From NCBI GenBank assembly GCA_031430015.1, contig JANPAR010000012.1, positions 1 to 17,122 of the forward strand: DNA of 17,122 nucleotides. Reading direction: 5' to 3'. The stretch is from CANJDH01 sp031430015. Lineage in GTDB: Bacteria > Pseudomonadota > Gammaproteobacteria > Burkholderiales > JAEUOS01. A model generated the notes under the pieces. That model had not been told where the DNA came from and did no database searches. It saw only the letters and a program-made list of their open reading frames with translations. Shown piece by piece: positions 7,580-15,008 of the stretch (positions are counted from its first letter, which is position 1; every line of letters starts with the position of its first letter). Both the position numbers and the translations under genes were made by a program.

Positions 7580-7999
7580 ATGCATCTGGTCTGCCCCGCC
7601 TGCGGCACCACCAACCGCGTGCAGGACGAACGTGTACATCAAGGGCCGGTGTGCGGGCGCTGCAAGGCACCACTGGCTGCCCCCGAGCCGTTTGCTTTGA
7701 GCGATGCCGCTTTGCCAGGCTACGTTGCCAACAGCAGCATGCCGGTGGTGGTGGATTTCTGGGCCGATTGGTGCGGGCCGTGCAAGATGATGGCGCCGCA
7801 ATTTGCGGCGGCAGCGCGAGACCTGCCCGGCGTGCGCTTTGCCAAGGTCGAGTCGTACGCGGCGCCCAAGGCCTCGGCGCAACACCGCATTCGCAGCATT
7901 CCCACGATGGTGCTGTTTGTCAATGGGGCGGAAGCGGCGCGCGTTTCGGGGGCGATGGCGTCGTCAGAAATTGTGCAATGGATTGGTCAGCACGCCTGA
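7580..7999 (+). CDS. trxC: TrxC, thioredoxin 2
   Basis: This encodes a 139-residue cytoplasmic disulfide reductase. Unlike thioredoxin 1, it has an N-terminal zinc-binding module with two CxxC pairs (Cys5/Cys8 and Cys25/Cys28), as in E. coli TrxC. The thioredoxin fold follows, with the active site WCGPC at residues 64-68 and the cis-proline in RSIPT at about residue 108. The usual KV(D/N)xxxNP stretch before the cis-proline is altered to KVESYAAPKASAQ, a small divergence. A GGAG at 7569-7572 lies 7 bases before the ATG, which fixes this start over longer in-frame options. It shares the intergenic region with the divergent membrane fusion gene, and a YdjM-like gene follows after 34 bases. Confidence 0.95.
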   Translation: MHLVCPACGTTNRVQDERVHQGPVCGRCKAPLAAPEPFALSDAALPGYVANSSMPVVVDFWADWCGPCKMMAPQFAAAARDLPGVRFAKVESYAAPKASAQHRIRSIPTMVLFVNGAEAARVSGAMASSEIVQWIGQHA

Positions 8000-8033
8000 T
8001 CACCCCATTCGCGGCAGAAGGTGGAAATGGGCA

Positions 8034-8594
8034 ATGGACATCGCTGCGCATGCGTTGTGGGCCGGTGCCGGCGTGCTGATTGCGCGCGGTCAGATGCCAT
8101 CTCTCAAGATAACGCCACTCACGGTGGCGCTGACGATGGTCTTGGCCGCACTGCCCGACGTGATTCATTTGCTGCCGCTGTCCGGCTGGTGGGCGTTTGG
8201 CAGCGGCACTGCCGCCGACCTCTACGCCTACGCCACCGCCTCTCCCGGGCAGGAGCCGCCGATGCCACCTTGGGTGCGGCACTTCGCGCATCATCTGCAT
8301 TGCATCATGCACAGTGCCATCACCACCGCCGCTGGCTCACTGCTGCTGTGGCTGGCGCTGCGCACCCTATGGATTCCGCTGCTCGGATGGTGGTCTCATG
8401 TGGTGATTGACGTGTTCACGCACTCGGCGGCGTTCTATCCTTCGCCCGTGTTGTATCCGTTCACGCAGCAAGGCTTCGATGGCATCGCCTGGAACACGCC
8501 GTGGTTCATGCTTCTCAACTACTCCCTGCTCGCCGCGGTGTGGGCGCATCTGACGTGGACGCGCTGGCGCGCGCGCCACTCTGCGCCTGGCTGA
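8034..8594 (+). CDS. YdjM/DUF457-like integral membrane protein (putative metal-dependent hydrolase)
   Basis: The 186-residue hydrophobic protein has four or so membrane segments (about residues 8-20, 30-48, 94-120 and 155-173) and a set of His/Asp residues spaced as in the YdjM and DUF457 'membrane-bound metal-dependent hydrolase' families: His6, PDVIH at 41-45, a cluster His83/86/87/89/93, and SHVVIDVFTHS with His122, Asp126 and His130, followed by a PSPVLYPF loop. In E. coli ydjM is LexA-regulated; I see no convincing LexA box here. The activity of the family is not established. The ATG at 8034 is preferred because AAGGTGG precedes it and the upstream frame overlaps trxC. Probably co-transcribed with trxC. 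Confidence 0.75.
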   Translation: MDIAAHALWAGAGVLIARGQMPSLKITPLTVALTMVLAALPDVIHLLPLSGWWAFGSGTAADLYAYATASPGQEPPMPPWVRHFAHHLHCIMHSAITTAAGSLLLWLALRTLWIPLLGWWSHVVIDVFTHSAAFYPSPVLYPFTQQGFDGIAWNTPWFMLLNYSLLAAVWAHLTWTRWRARHSAPG

Positions 8595-8600
8595 GGCGCG

Positions 8601-8916
8601 TCAATCCGGCTGAAAACCGCTGCCACCAACCCTGTCAGCTCTGCCGCCCTGTGCAGCAAGCGCCAGATGTTCGTGACGCATGGCGGCGGTTCCCTGGGCC
8701 GCTTTGAGCCGCCCCAGAAACGGCCTTGACGCAATGATGCACAGCGCGTGAAATCCGTTGTGCCGCGCCTAGTTCTCCAGGTGGCCGGCCAGTTCCTGGG
8801 CGAACCGCAAGTGTGTCTTTGCTTTGGCATCCAGCTGCGGCGGGTGAGCGGCGCGGCCCGCGCCGCAACAGGCGTGCGTGGGTGGCGTTGGCACTCAAAA
8901 TCAAGTCAGGTTTCAT
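8601..8916 (-). pseudogene. Decayed host-attachment-family gene
   Basis: An ATG at 8916, overlapping the lon stop, opens with MKPDLILSANATHARLLRR, the typical N-terminus of the 'protein required for attachment to host cells' family. The frame is then lost. In another minus-strand frame, from about 8843, the sequence resumes with QLDAKAKTHLRFAQELAGHL, an in-frame TAG at 8769-8771, and then ARHNGFHALCIIASRPFLG, which matches the later part of the family. About 40-50 residues are missing between the segments, and the intact family is about 140-150 residues. The copy therefore carries a deletion, a frame change and a nonsense codon. The far 3' part drifts further out of frame. The role of the family is poorly known; genes of this kind often sit beside stress genes. 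Confidence 0.72.
8848..8866. repeat. Perfect 19-base GC-only palindrome at the pseudogene breakpoint
   Basis: Nine-base arms GCGGCGCGG and CCGCGCCGC flank a single central base. The element lies where homology to the host-attachment family is interrupted, 40 bases past the lon stop. No T tract follows on the minus strand, so it is not a standard intrinsic terminator, although it could protect the lon mRNA 3' end. Confidence 0.6.
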
Positions 8917-11431
8917 CCTGAAGTCCCTTCAGGTGGGGATTTTTGAGTGGTTGTGCGCTGTTGGCTGACGTTGACCGCTCCGTCGTCGACCGCGCAATGG
9001 CCGCGCGCATCGCGTCGTCCACGGTGTCGAGCCAGATGAACTGGAGTTGCCGCTGGGCGTCGGCGGGGATGTCGTCGAGGTCACGCCGGTTGCGCGCTGG
9101 CAACAGCACTGTGTGAATGCCGGCCCGCAGCGCGGCCAGCACTTTTTCCTTGATGCCACCGACCGGCATGACGAGGCCGCGCAGGCTTATTTCGCCGGTC
9201 ATGGCGCAGTCACTCCTGACCGGCAGGTTGAGCGCGAGCGAGGCCAAAGCGATATACATGGCAGTGCCGGCGCTGGGGCCGTCTTTCGGTGTGGCACCGG
9301 CTGGCACATGCACATGGATGTCGCTCTTGTTAAAAAAGCCGGCCGGCAGGCTCAACGCAGCCGAGCGCACTTTGAGTAAGGTGAGTGCGGCCTGCGCGCT
9401 TTCTTTCATCACATCACCGAGTTGTCCGGTGAGAATCAGCTTGCCGCTGCCGGGCGCGCGCGAGGCTTCGATGAACAGGATGTCGCCGCCTACCGGCGTC
9501 CATGCCAAACCGGTTGCCACGCCAGGCAGACTAACGCGCATTGCGACTTCGCGCTCAAACTTCTGTGCACCCAGAATCACCGCCAAATCAGGTGCGTCAA
9601 CCACCACATGCGCCGCAGTCCCTTCTGCAATCTGCATCGCCGCGTGGCGCAGCACACTGCCGATTTCGCGCTCCAGATTGCGCACACCGGCTTCGCGCGT
9701 GTAATCGCCGATCAGCGCGATGAGCGCGGCATCGGTGATTTCGCACTGCGCGGCGGTGACGCCGTTGGCCGCCAATTGGCGCTGCACCAGATAGCGCCGC
9801 GCGATTTGTGCTTTTTCTTCCTGGGTGTAGCCGGGCAGGGTGATGATTTCCATGCGGTCACGCAGCGGGCCGGGAATCGTCTCGAGCTGATTGGCGGTGG
9901 CAATGAACAGCACATGCGAGAGATCGAACGGCAGCGCCAGATAGTTGTCGCGGAAGGTGCTGTTCTGTTCCGGGTCGAGTACTTCGAGCAGCGCCGATGA
10001 CGGGTCACCGCGCACGCCGCTGCCGAGCTTGTCCATTTCGTCCAGCATCAGCACGCAGTTGTTGGCACCGGCGCGGCTGATGGTTTGCAGAATGTTGCCG
10101 GGCAGCGCGCCGATGTAAGTGCGGCGGTGGCCGCGAATTTCGGCTTCGTCATGCACGCCACCCAGGCTGACGCGCGCGAACTTGCGCCCGGTGGCCTTGG
10201 CGATGCTCTGGCCGAGCGAAGTTTTGCCGACACCGGGCGGGCCCACAAAACACAGAATCGGGCTCTTGCCGGCCGGGTTGAGTTTGCGCACCGCGAGATA
10301 TTCGAGAATGCGCCGCTTGATCTTGGGCAGGCCGTAGTGATCCTCGTCAAGAATCCGCCGCGCCTCGGCAATGTCGATGCGGTCTTCGCTCGCCACCGAC
10401 CACGGCAACTCGATCAGGGTGTCGAGATAGGTGCGCAGCATCGCGTATTCCGCCGCGCCTTCGGGCATCTGCTGCAAGCGTTTGAGTTCCTTGCGCGCGT
10501 GGGCTTCCACTTCAGGCGGCAGCTTCGCTTTGGTGACTGCCTCATCGAGCTCGGTGAACTCGGCACCGATGTTTTCAGCTTCGCCCAACTGGGTACGGAT
10601 GGTTTTGAGTTGCTCGCGCAGCAACATCTCACGCTGGTGCGCGCCGATCCGGCCGCGGGTTTTCTGGTCAATTTCCTGCGCCAGGCGCAGCACCTCGGTC
10701 TGATGCGCCAGCAAGACCAACACCTTGTCAAGGCGCGTTTGCAGGTCGAGGGTTTCGAGAACCTCCTGTTTTTGCTCAGGTTTGAGGTCCATCAGGCCGG
10801 TAACAAAATCGGCCATCACCGCAGGCGAGCTGATGTTTTGCGCCGCTGTTGCCAGTTCCTCCTGGGTGTGCGGCAGCAGCGACAGCACCTCAGCCACGCG
10901 CAGCTTCAATTGCAACTGGCGCGCTTCGATCTCTTTGCTGATGGGGGCGCTGGCGTCTTCGGTCAAATGCTCGACGCGTGCTGCCAAAAACGGATAACCC
11001 TCCAGATACTGCACGATGCGGAAGCGGTGATCGCCCTGGCACACCACATGGTGCGAGCCGTCCGGTGCCGTGATGTAGCGCAGGATATTGGCCACCGTGC
11101 CCATGCCATGCAACTGTTCTGGGCCCGGATCGGTGGCTTCGGTATCACGCTGCAGCAGCACGCCGAGCTGCCGCCCGGCAGCGGCGGCGGCCTGCGCAGC
11201 CGCCACCGAGCGCTCACGCCCGACCGCGACCGGCACGATCTGCCCGGGGAACAACACCAGATTGCGCATCGGCACGATGATGAGCACATCCTCCGGCAAG
11301 GGCGGCGGGGCTCTTGCCGTTGTGTGCGCCACGCCGTCCGCTGCCGTGACCTGCGGAACTTCTGTGGGCGGTGGCACCTCCGGTGGCGCACCATCGGCGC
11401 GCTGCGGGCTGGGGTTTGATCGGGTGTCCAT
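8906..11431 (-). CDS. lon: Lon, ATP-dependent serine protease
   Basis: The 841-residue protein unfolds and degrades damaged and regulatory proteins in the cytoplasm. The LAN substrate-binding domain starts near residue 48 (VLIIVPMRNLVLFPGQ), a helical linker runs to about residue 340, the AAA+ module has Walker A GPPGVGKT at 397-404 and a DEMDKL Walker B, and the C-terminal protease domain carries the catalytic dyad Ser720 (in DGPSAG) and Lys763 (in GGIKEK), 43 residues apart as in E. coli. A Pro/Ala-rich extension of about 45 residues precedes the LAN domain. The start is supported by a CGGAG 7 bases upstream. lon lies 18 bases after hsp20 and is probably read from the hsp20 promoter; many proteobacteria carry a separate housekeeping lon, so this may be a second copy, which is inference. 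Confidence 0.97.
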   Translation of the reverse strand: MDTRSNPSPQRADGAPPEVPPPTEVPQVTAADGVAHTTARAPPPLPEDVLIIVPMRNLVLFPGQIVPVAVGRERSVAAAQAAAAAGRQLGVLLQRDTEATDPGPEQLHGMGTVANILRYITAPDGSHHVVCQGDHRFRIVQYLEGYPFLAARVEHLTEDASAPISKEIEARQLQLKLRVAEVLSLLPHTQEELATAAQNISSPAVMADFVTGLMDLKPEQKQEVLETLDLQTRLDKVLVLLAHQTEVLRLAQEIDQKTRGRIGAHQREMLLREQLKTIRTQLGEAENIGAEFTELDEAVTKAKLPPEVEAHARKELKRLQQMPEGAAEYAMLRTYLDTLIELPWSVASEDRIDIAEARRILDEDHYGLPKIKRRILEYLAVRKLNPAGKSPILCFVGPPGVGKTSLGQSIAKATGRKFARVSLGGVHDEAEIRGHRRTYIGALPGNILQTISRAGANNCVLMLDEMDKLGSGVRGDPSSALLEVLDPEQNSTFRDNYLALPFDLSHVLFIATANQLETIPGPLRDRMEIITLPGYTQEEKAQIARRYLVQRQLAANGVTAAQCEITDAALIALIGDYTREAGVRNLEREIGSVLRHAAMQIAEGTAAHVVVDAPDLAVILGAQKFEREVAMRVSLPGVATGLAWTPVGGDILFIEASRAPGSGKLILTGQLGDVMKESAQAALTLLKVRSAALSLPAGFFNKSDIHVHVPAGATPKDGPSAGTAMYIALASLALNLPVRSDCAMTGEISLRGLVMPVGGIKEKVLAALRAGIHTVLLPARNRRDLDDIPADAQRQLQFIWLDTVDDAMRAAIARSTTERSTSANSAQPLKNPHLKGLQDET

Positions 11432-11449
11432 GGAGCGGCTCCGTCTGCA

Positions 11450-11854
11450 CTATCCGAGCTTGCGCAATTCAAGCCGCAGGCAGCCGGCGGCGAGCACCCG
11501 CGTGCCAATGCTGTAGCGGCCCGGTGGCAGCTCGATACGCCGCACAAAGCGGCCAAACGGCAATTCAAGGCGGCGAATCATCACACCGTCTGATACCGGC
11601 AGCACGCGCTCACCCGTCACGATCAGACCGGCACCATCGATCGCGACGGTCACATCGCGCTCGGCCACATCCGGCAACGCGACCCAGATGGTGAGGTGAT
11701 CGGCGGTCTCGAACACATCGGCCGGCGGCTCCCAAGTGGGGCCGTGGCGGTCAGGCTCGCTGACCTGAAAAAACTGCCGCTGCAGTCGCCCGGCTCGTTC
11801 CAGCGTATCGAGAGCGTCGGCCCACATTGAGTGGATGGGATGGGAGGATTGCAT
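11450..11854 (-). CDS. Hsp20/alpha-crystallin small heat shock protein
   Basis: The 134-residue chaperone would bind unfolding proteins in an ATP-independent way. The alpha-crystallin domain covers about residues 43-130: PPADVFETADHL, VALPDV, GLIVTGER, RRLELPFGRFVRRIELP and the final AAGCLRLEL strand, equivalent to the usual A-x-x-x-G-x-L. The chain stops right after that strand, so the C-terminal I-x-I/V motif that helps build oligomers is absent. The start is uncertain: no good ribosome binding site precedes the ATG at 11854, a TTG at 11890 extends the frame into the hairpin described below, and an ATG at 11827 would be shorter. It heads the operon with lon, behind an FNR-type site. Confidence 0.88.
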   Translation of the reverse strand: MQSSHPIHSMWADALDTLERAGRLQRQFFQVSEPDRHGPTWEPPADVFETADHLTIWVALPDVAERDVTVAIDGAGLIVTGERVLPVSDGVMIRRLELPFGRFVRRIELPPGRYSIGTRVLAAGCLRLELRKLG

Positions 11855-11875
11855 CAAGGATGGCCGCTCTGGAAG

Positions 11876-11896
11876 GCGGGTTTGGGTCAAACCCGC
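11876..11896 (-). promoter_or_regulatory. Perfect hairpin at the predicted 5' end of the hsp20-lon mRNA
   Basis: GCGGGTTT and AAACCCGC form an uninterrupted 8-bp stem around a 5-base loop. The predicted transcription start near 11899 would place it within the first few bases of the mRNA, 21 bases before the ATG at 11854. It could stabilise the message or regulate translation; it contains the TTG alternative start and does not cover the ATG itself. Confidence 0.5.
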
Positions 11897-11905
11897 GATG
11901 CATTG

Positions 11906-11946
11906 AGACTACGCGCCGCAGCGGGCGGCGGCTTGACCTGCATCAA
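11906..11946 (-). promoter_or_regulatory. FNR/Anr-type box and -10 element of the hsp20-lon operon
   Basis: On the minus strand TTGATGCAGGTCAA (11946-11933) matches the FNR consensus TTGATnnnnATCAA at 9 of 10 positions. A TAGTCT at 11911-11906 fits a sigma-70 -10 element (TAnnnT) 21 bases further on. With a start near 11899, the box centre falls at about -41, the position of class II FNR-activated promoters. This implies induction of the hsp20-lon unit when oxygen is low. No CTTGAAA/CCCCAT sigma-32 pair was found in the same region. Confidence 0.62.
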
Positions 11947-12077
11947 ACCGCGATGGATTGGCCAGCGCGCATTCGCATGACTTCAAGCGCCTGGTGCAGC
12001 CGCTTCCCTTGAGAGCTCAATACCGGCAGAAGCGGATCAGTGCGTTCGCGCACATACATTGCCGCCCAGCTAAATTA

Positions 12078-12090
12078 ATCTGCGGCAGAT
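12078..12090. repeat. Short perfect inverted repeat upstream of mlaE
   Basis: ATCTGC and GCAGAT flank one central G, 17 bases before the mlaE ATG. It is next to an AT-rich patch (TAAATTAAT, 12071-12079) that may belong to the promoter. It could be an operator or a leader hairpin; nothing in the sequence decides between these. Confidence 0.35.
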
Positions 12091-12107
12091 CATTTACGAG
12101 TCTCGCC

Positions 12108-13229
12108 ATGGAATCCGCTGCGATCACTCAACCCGCGCCGCAGCGCCTCGCGTTATCGGGGCACTGGACCGCGCGAGGCATCGGTGGCATCGAACGCAGC
12201 GTGGAAACGTTGCAGGTCGTGCCTAACACCAGCACCGCCGCCGATGGCACGCGCATCACCGCTCTGGACACCGCCGGAGCATGGGTATTGCAAAAACTGC
12301 TGCTGCGGCTTGGCGCCGATGGGCATGCAGTCGCGCTCCACGGGCTGCACCCTGAATTTGCCAAGCTGCTCAATGTCGTGGCGCAACACATGGCCAGCCA
12401 GGCCGGTGCGCCGGCTGCCGCTGCCGGCGCACCGGCGAGAGTGCTTGAACGTGTTGGGCGGGGGGCTCACTCCGCGTTCGAGCAGGCGATGGCACTGCTC
12501 GCTTTCACCGGCGAATGCGCGGTGGCGTTCGCCGGTTGTGTCTCCCATCCGGCCCGCCTGCGCTGGCGCCCGATTCTGTTCAACATCCGCAGTGCCGGAT
12601 TCGACGCACTGCCGATCGTCGGCTTGCTGTCGTTCCTGCTAGGTATCGTCGTCGCCTATCAGGGTGCCGGCCAGTTGCGGCAATACGGCGCCAACATATT
12701 CGTCGCCGATCTGGTTGGCTTGTCAATGCTGCGCGAGTTTGCGCCCTTGATGACTGCGATCATTATCGCCGGACGCTCGGGCTCTGCCTACGCCGCGCAG
12801 ATCGGCACGATGGCGGTGACCGAGGAAATCGACGCGATGCGCACCATCGGTATCGCGCCGCTTGAATTGCTGGTGCTGCCAAAGATTTTTGCGCTGCTGA
12901 TCGCGTTGCCGCTCTTGACCGTGTTCGCCGACGTGCTGGGCGTGTTTGGCGGAATGATCATGGCGCAAGCGCAACTGGGCGTCAGCTTTGACGAATTTCT
13001 CGACCGTTTTGTCAAGGCCGTCAGCGTTACTGACTTTCTGGTTGGTATCTGCAAGGCGCCGGTATTCGCTGCCATCATCGCCATGGCCGGCTGCTTTCAG
13101 GGATTTCGCACCAAAGGCGGTGCCGATAGCGTCGGCCGCCAGACCACCCGCAGTGTAGTGCAGTCGATCTTCCTGGTGATTGTTGCCGACGCCTTGTTCT
13201 CCATCGCCTTCAGCACGCTCGGTCTCTGA
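12108..13229 (+). CDS. mlaE: MlaE-family lipid ABC transporter permease with N-terminal STAS domain
   Basis: The 373-residue protein has two parts. Residues 1 to about 95 look like a STAS domain (LSGHWTARGIGGIE, ITALDTAGAWVLQKLL, VALHGLHPEFAKLL), the role that a separate MlaB plays in E. coli. The rest is the MlaE permease, with several membrane helices and the family signature EFAPLMTAIIIAGRSGSAYAAQ followed by GTMAVTEEIDAMRTIGI at about residues 206-245. MlaE-type permeases move phospholipids or related lipids between inner membrane and periplasm. The start has ACGAG 7 bases upstream. The ATPase gene follows after 1 base, so this is the first gene of an MCE transport operon that diverges from hsp20. 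Confidence 0.94.
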   Translation: MESAAITQPAPQRLALSGHWTARGIGGIERSVETLQVVPNTSTAADGTRITALDTAGAWVLQKLLLRLGADGHAVALHGLHPEFAKLLNVVAQHMASQAGAPAAAAGAPARVLERVGRGAHSAFEQAMALLAFTGECAVAFAGCVSHPARLRWRPILFNIRSAGFDALPIVGLLSFLLGIVVAYQGAGQLRQYGANIFVADLVGLSMLREFAPLMTAIIIAGRSGSAYAAQIGTMAVTEEIDAMRTIGIAPLELLVLPKIFALLIALPLLTVFADVLGVFGGMIMAQAQLGVSFDEFLDRFVKAVSVTDFLVGICKAPVFAAIIAMAGCFQGFRTKGGADSVGRQTTRSVVQSIFLVIVADALFSIAFSTLGL

Positions 13230-13230
13230 C

Positions 13231-14073
13231 ATGCAAACGGGCACAGCAGCGGACGATACAGTCATCAAGATGGCCGGGGTGTCGACGCGTTTCGGCAGCC
13301 ATGTCGTACATACCGGTATCGACCTCGAGGTGCGCCGCGCCGAAATCTTTGCCTTGATCGGCGGCAGTGGCTCGGGGAAATCGACTCTGTTACGCGAAAT
13401 GATCTTGCTGCAGCGGCCAGATTCTGGCTACATCGAGGTGCTAGGGGTAGACCTTGACAAGGCCGGAGACGAAGCTGCGGCTGCCCTGCGCAGGCGCTGG
13501 GGCGTGATGTTCCAGCACGGTGGCTTGTTCGGCGCGCTGACCGTGAGCGAGAACATTGGCTTGCCGTTGCGCGAGCATACCAATCTGGCAGACAAGCTGA
13601 TCGATGAAGTCGCGGCCTGGAAGCTTCACATGACCGGCCTCAAACCCAGCGTTGGCAACCAGTATCCTGCCGAACTGAGCGGCGGCATGATGAAGCGCGC
13701 ATCTCTGGCGCGGGCCTTGGCGCTTGACCCCGAACTTCTGCTCCTGGATGAGCCGACCGCCGGTCTGGATCCGGAAAGCGCTGGGGGCGTTGACGAACTG
13801 GTGCTCAAGCTGCGCGACTTGTTCAGCCTGACCATTGTCATGATCACCCACGATCTTGACCTTTTGTGGCAAGTGACCGACCGCGTCGCCGTCCTGGCCG
13901 GTGGCACGGTGCAAGCCATCGGCTCCATGCCTGAACTCGCCCGCCTCGATAACCCCGAGGTACAGCGCTTCTTTGAAGGTCGGCGTGCGCGCGCGGCGCG
14001 GGAACAGAAAAAACATTTGGTGGCAGCGCGCCCTGCCCAACCGCCCGGGAGCCCGTCATCGAAACCAAAGTGA
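13231..14073 (+). CDS. mlaF: MlaF-family ABC transporter ATP-binding protein
   Basis: The 280-residue ATPase drives the MlaE permease. Visible motifs are Walker A GGSGSGKST at about 44-52, Q-loop Gln95 in MFQHGGLF, the signature LSGGM at 149-153 with the MlaF-like MMKRASLARAL continuation, Walker B LLLLDEP at 169-175, and a switch His in ITHDLD. The last 35 residues are basic and Pro-rich, longer than the core needs, and probably disordered. The ATG comes 1 base after the mlaE stop. The mlaD start lies inside the 3' end of this gene. Confidence 0.94.
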   Translation: MQTGTAADDTVIKMAGVSTRFGSHVVHTGIDLEVRRAEIFALIGGSGSGKSTLLREMILLQRPDSGYIEVLGVDLDKAGDEAAAALRRRWGVMFQHGGLFGALTVSENIGLPLREHTNLADKLIDEVAAWKLHMTGLKPSVGNQYPAELSGGMMKRASLARALALDPELLLLDEPTAGLDPESAGGVDELVLKLRDLFSLTIVMITHDLDLLWQVTDRVAVLAGGTVQAIGSMPELARLDNPEVQRFFEGRRARAAREQKKHLVAARPAQPPGSPSSKPK

Positions 14074-15008
14074 ACTACACCCTCGTCGGTGCCTTTGTCG
14101 TCGTCCTCGGCACGGTACTGGTGGCTGGGGTGCTGTGGCTCGCCTCGGGCGGCGCCTTGCAAAAGCGCCACACTCTGTATCTGGCCATAGCAGATGAGTC
14201 GGTGGCCGGGCTCAACCTGAATGCGCCGGTCAAATACAACGGTGTCAGCGTCGGGCAGGTGCGCACCATCACACTGGACGCGGCAAATCCGGAACGGGTC
14301 CATCTGCTATTGGCCATCGAGCGTGGCACGCCGGTCAAGGAGGACACGGTTGCGGTACTCAAAACGCAGGGGCTGACCGGCATTGCCTACGTCGAACTGA
14401 GCGGCGGGAGTCGCGACGCGCCATTACTGCGCGCGACGGCGGGAAACCAATATCCGGTGATCCGCACCAAGCCGTCTCTGAGCGCACGGCTGGAAAACGT
14501 CCTCACAACGGTGCTGGCGAAACTCGATAGCACGTCGAACAGCATCAATTCAATCCTCAGCGAGGAGAACCGGGCAGCGCTGAACGGTGCACTCGTCGAT
14601 ATCGCTGCCGTGGCGCGCACACTGGCGGCGCGCAAGGAGACGCTTGACGCCGGTATTGCCAGCGCCGCCCGCACCTTCGACAACGCCGCGCGCGCCACCG
14701 CCCAAGCTGGCCCGGTGATTGACCGCATCGGGCGCAGCGCCGAGGCGGTCGCAAGAATGGGGGACGCGGTCGCTCTCACGAGCGGCAATGCCGGCAAGAC
14801 GATTGGCTCGATCGGGGCTGACGTGACGCGTTTTACCGCCGAGACACTGCCAGAAATGGAGCGGCTGCTCGCTGAACTGACGGTGCTGTCTGCCGCGTTA
14901 CGGCGCCTGACTGAACAAACCGAGCGCAATCCCACCGGCCTGCTGTTTGGCCGCAAGCCGGTGCCGGAAGGTCCGGGCGAAACGTCACCAGGAGTTCGAC
15001 CGCAATGA
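14070..15008 (+). CDS. mlaD: MlaD/MCE-domain lipid transport protein
   Basis: The product is about 312 residues, or 316 with the alternative start. A single N-terminal membrane helix (NYTLVGAFVVVLGTVLVAGVLWLA) leads into one MCE domain at about residues 35-115 (GLNLNAPVKYNGVSVGQV ... GLTGIAYVELSGG), then a long helical tail of about 190 residues rich in Ala, Thr and Arg. MCE proteins form hexameric rings or tubes that carry lipids across the periplasm. The coordinates use GTG at 14070, which overlaps the mlaF stop. However, a GGGAG at 14047-14051 is 18 bases from that GTG but only 6 from an in-frame ATC at 14058, so translation may really begin at AUC, giving the (M)ETKVNYTLVG start common in the family. 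Confidence 0.9.
   Translation: MNYTLVGAFVVVLGTVLVAGVLWLASGGALQKRHTLYLAIADESVAGLNLNAPVKYNGVSVGQVRTITLDAANPERVHLLLAIERGTPVKEDTVAVLKTQGLTGIAYVELSGGSRDAPLLRATAGNQYPVIRTKPSLSARLENVLTTVLAKLDSTSNSINSILSEENRAALNGALVDIAAVARTLAARKETLDAGIASAARTFDNAARATAQAGPVIDRIGRSAEAVARMGDAVALTSGNAGKTIGSIGADVTRFTAETLPEMERLLAELTVLSAALRRLTEQTERNPTGLLFGRKPVPEGPGETSPGVRPQ

Noticed and set aside
10085..11419. A 444-codon open frame on the plus strand, antisense to lon
   Set aside because: It mirrors the codon structure of lon, is rich in His, Arg and Gln as antisense frames of GC-rich genes are, and resembles no protein family.
12009..12020. TTGAGAGCTCAA inverted repeat between hsp20 and mlaE
   Set aside because: It resembles an FNR box, but its half-sites are 2 rather than 4 bases apart and depart from the consensus; probably chance.
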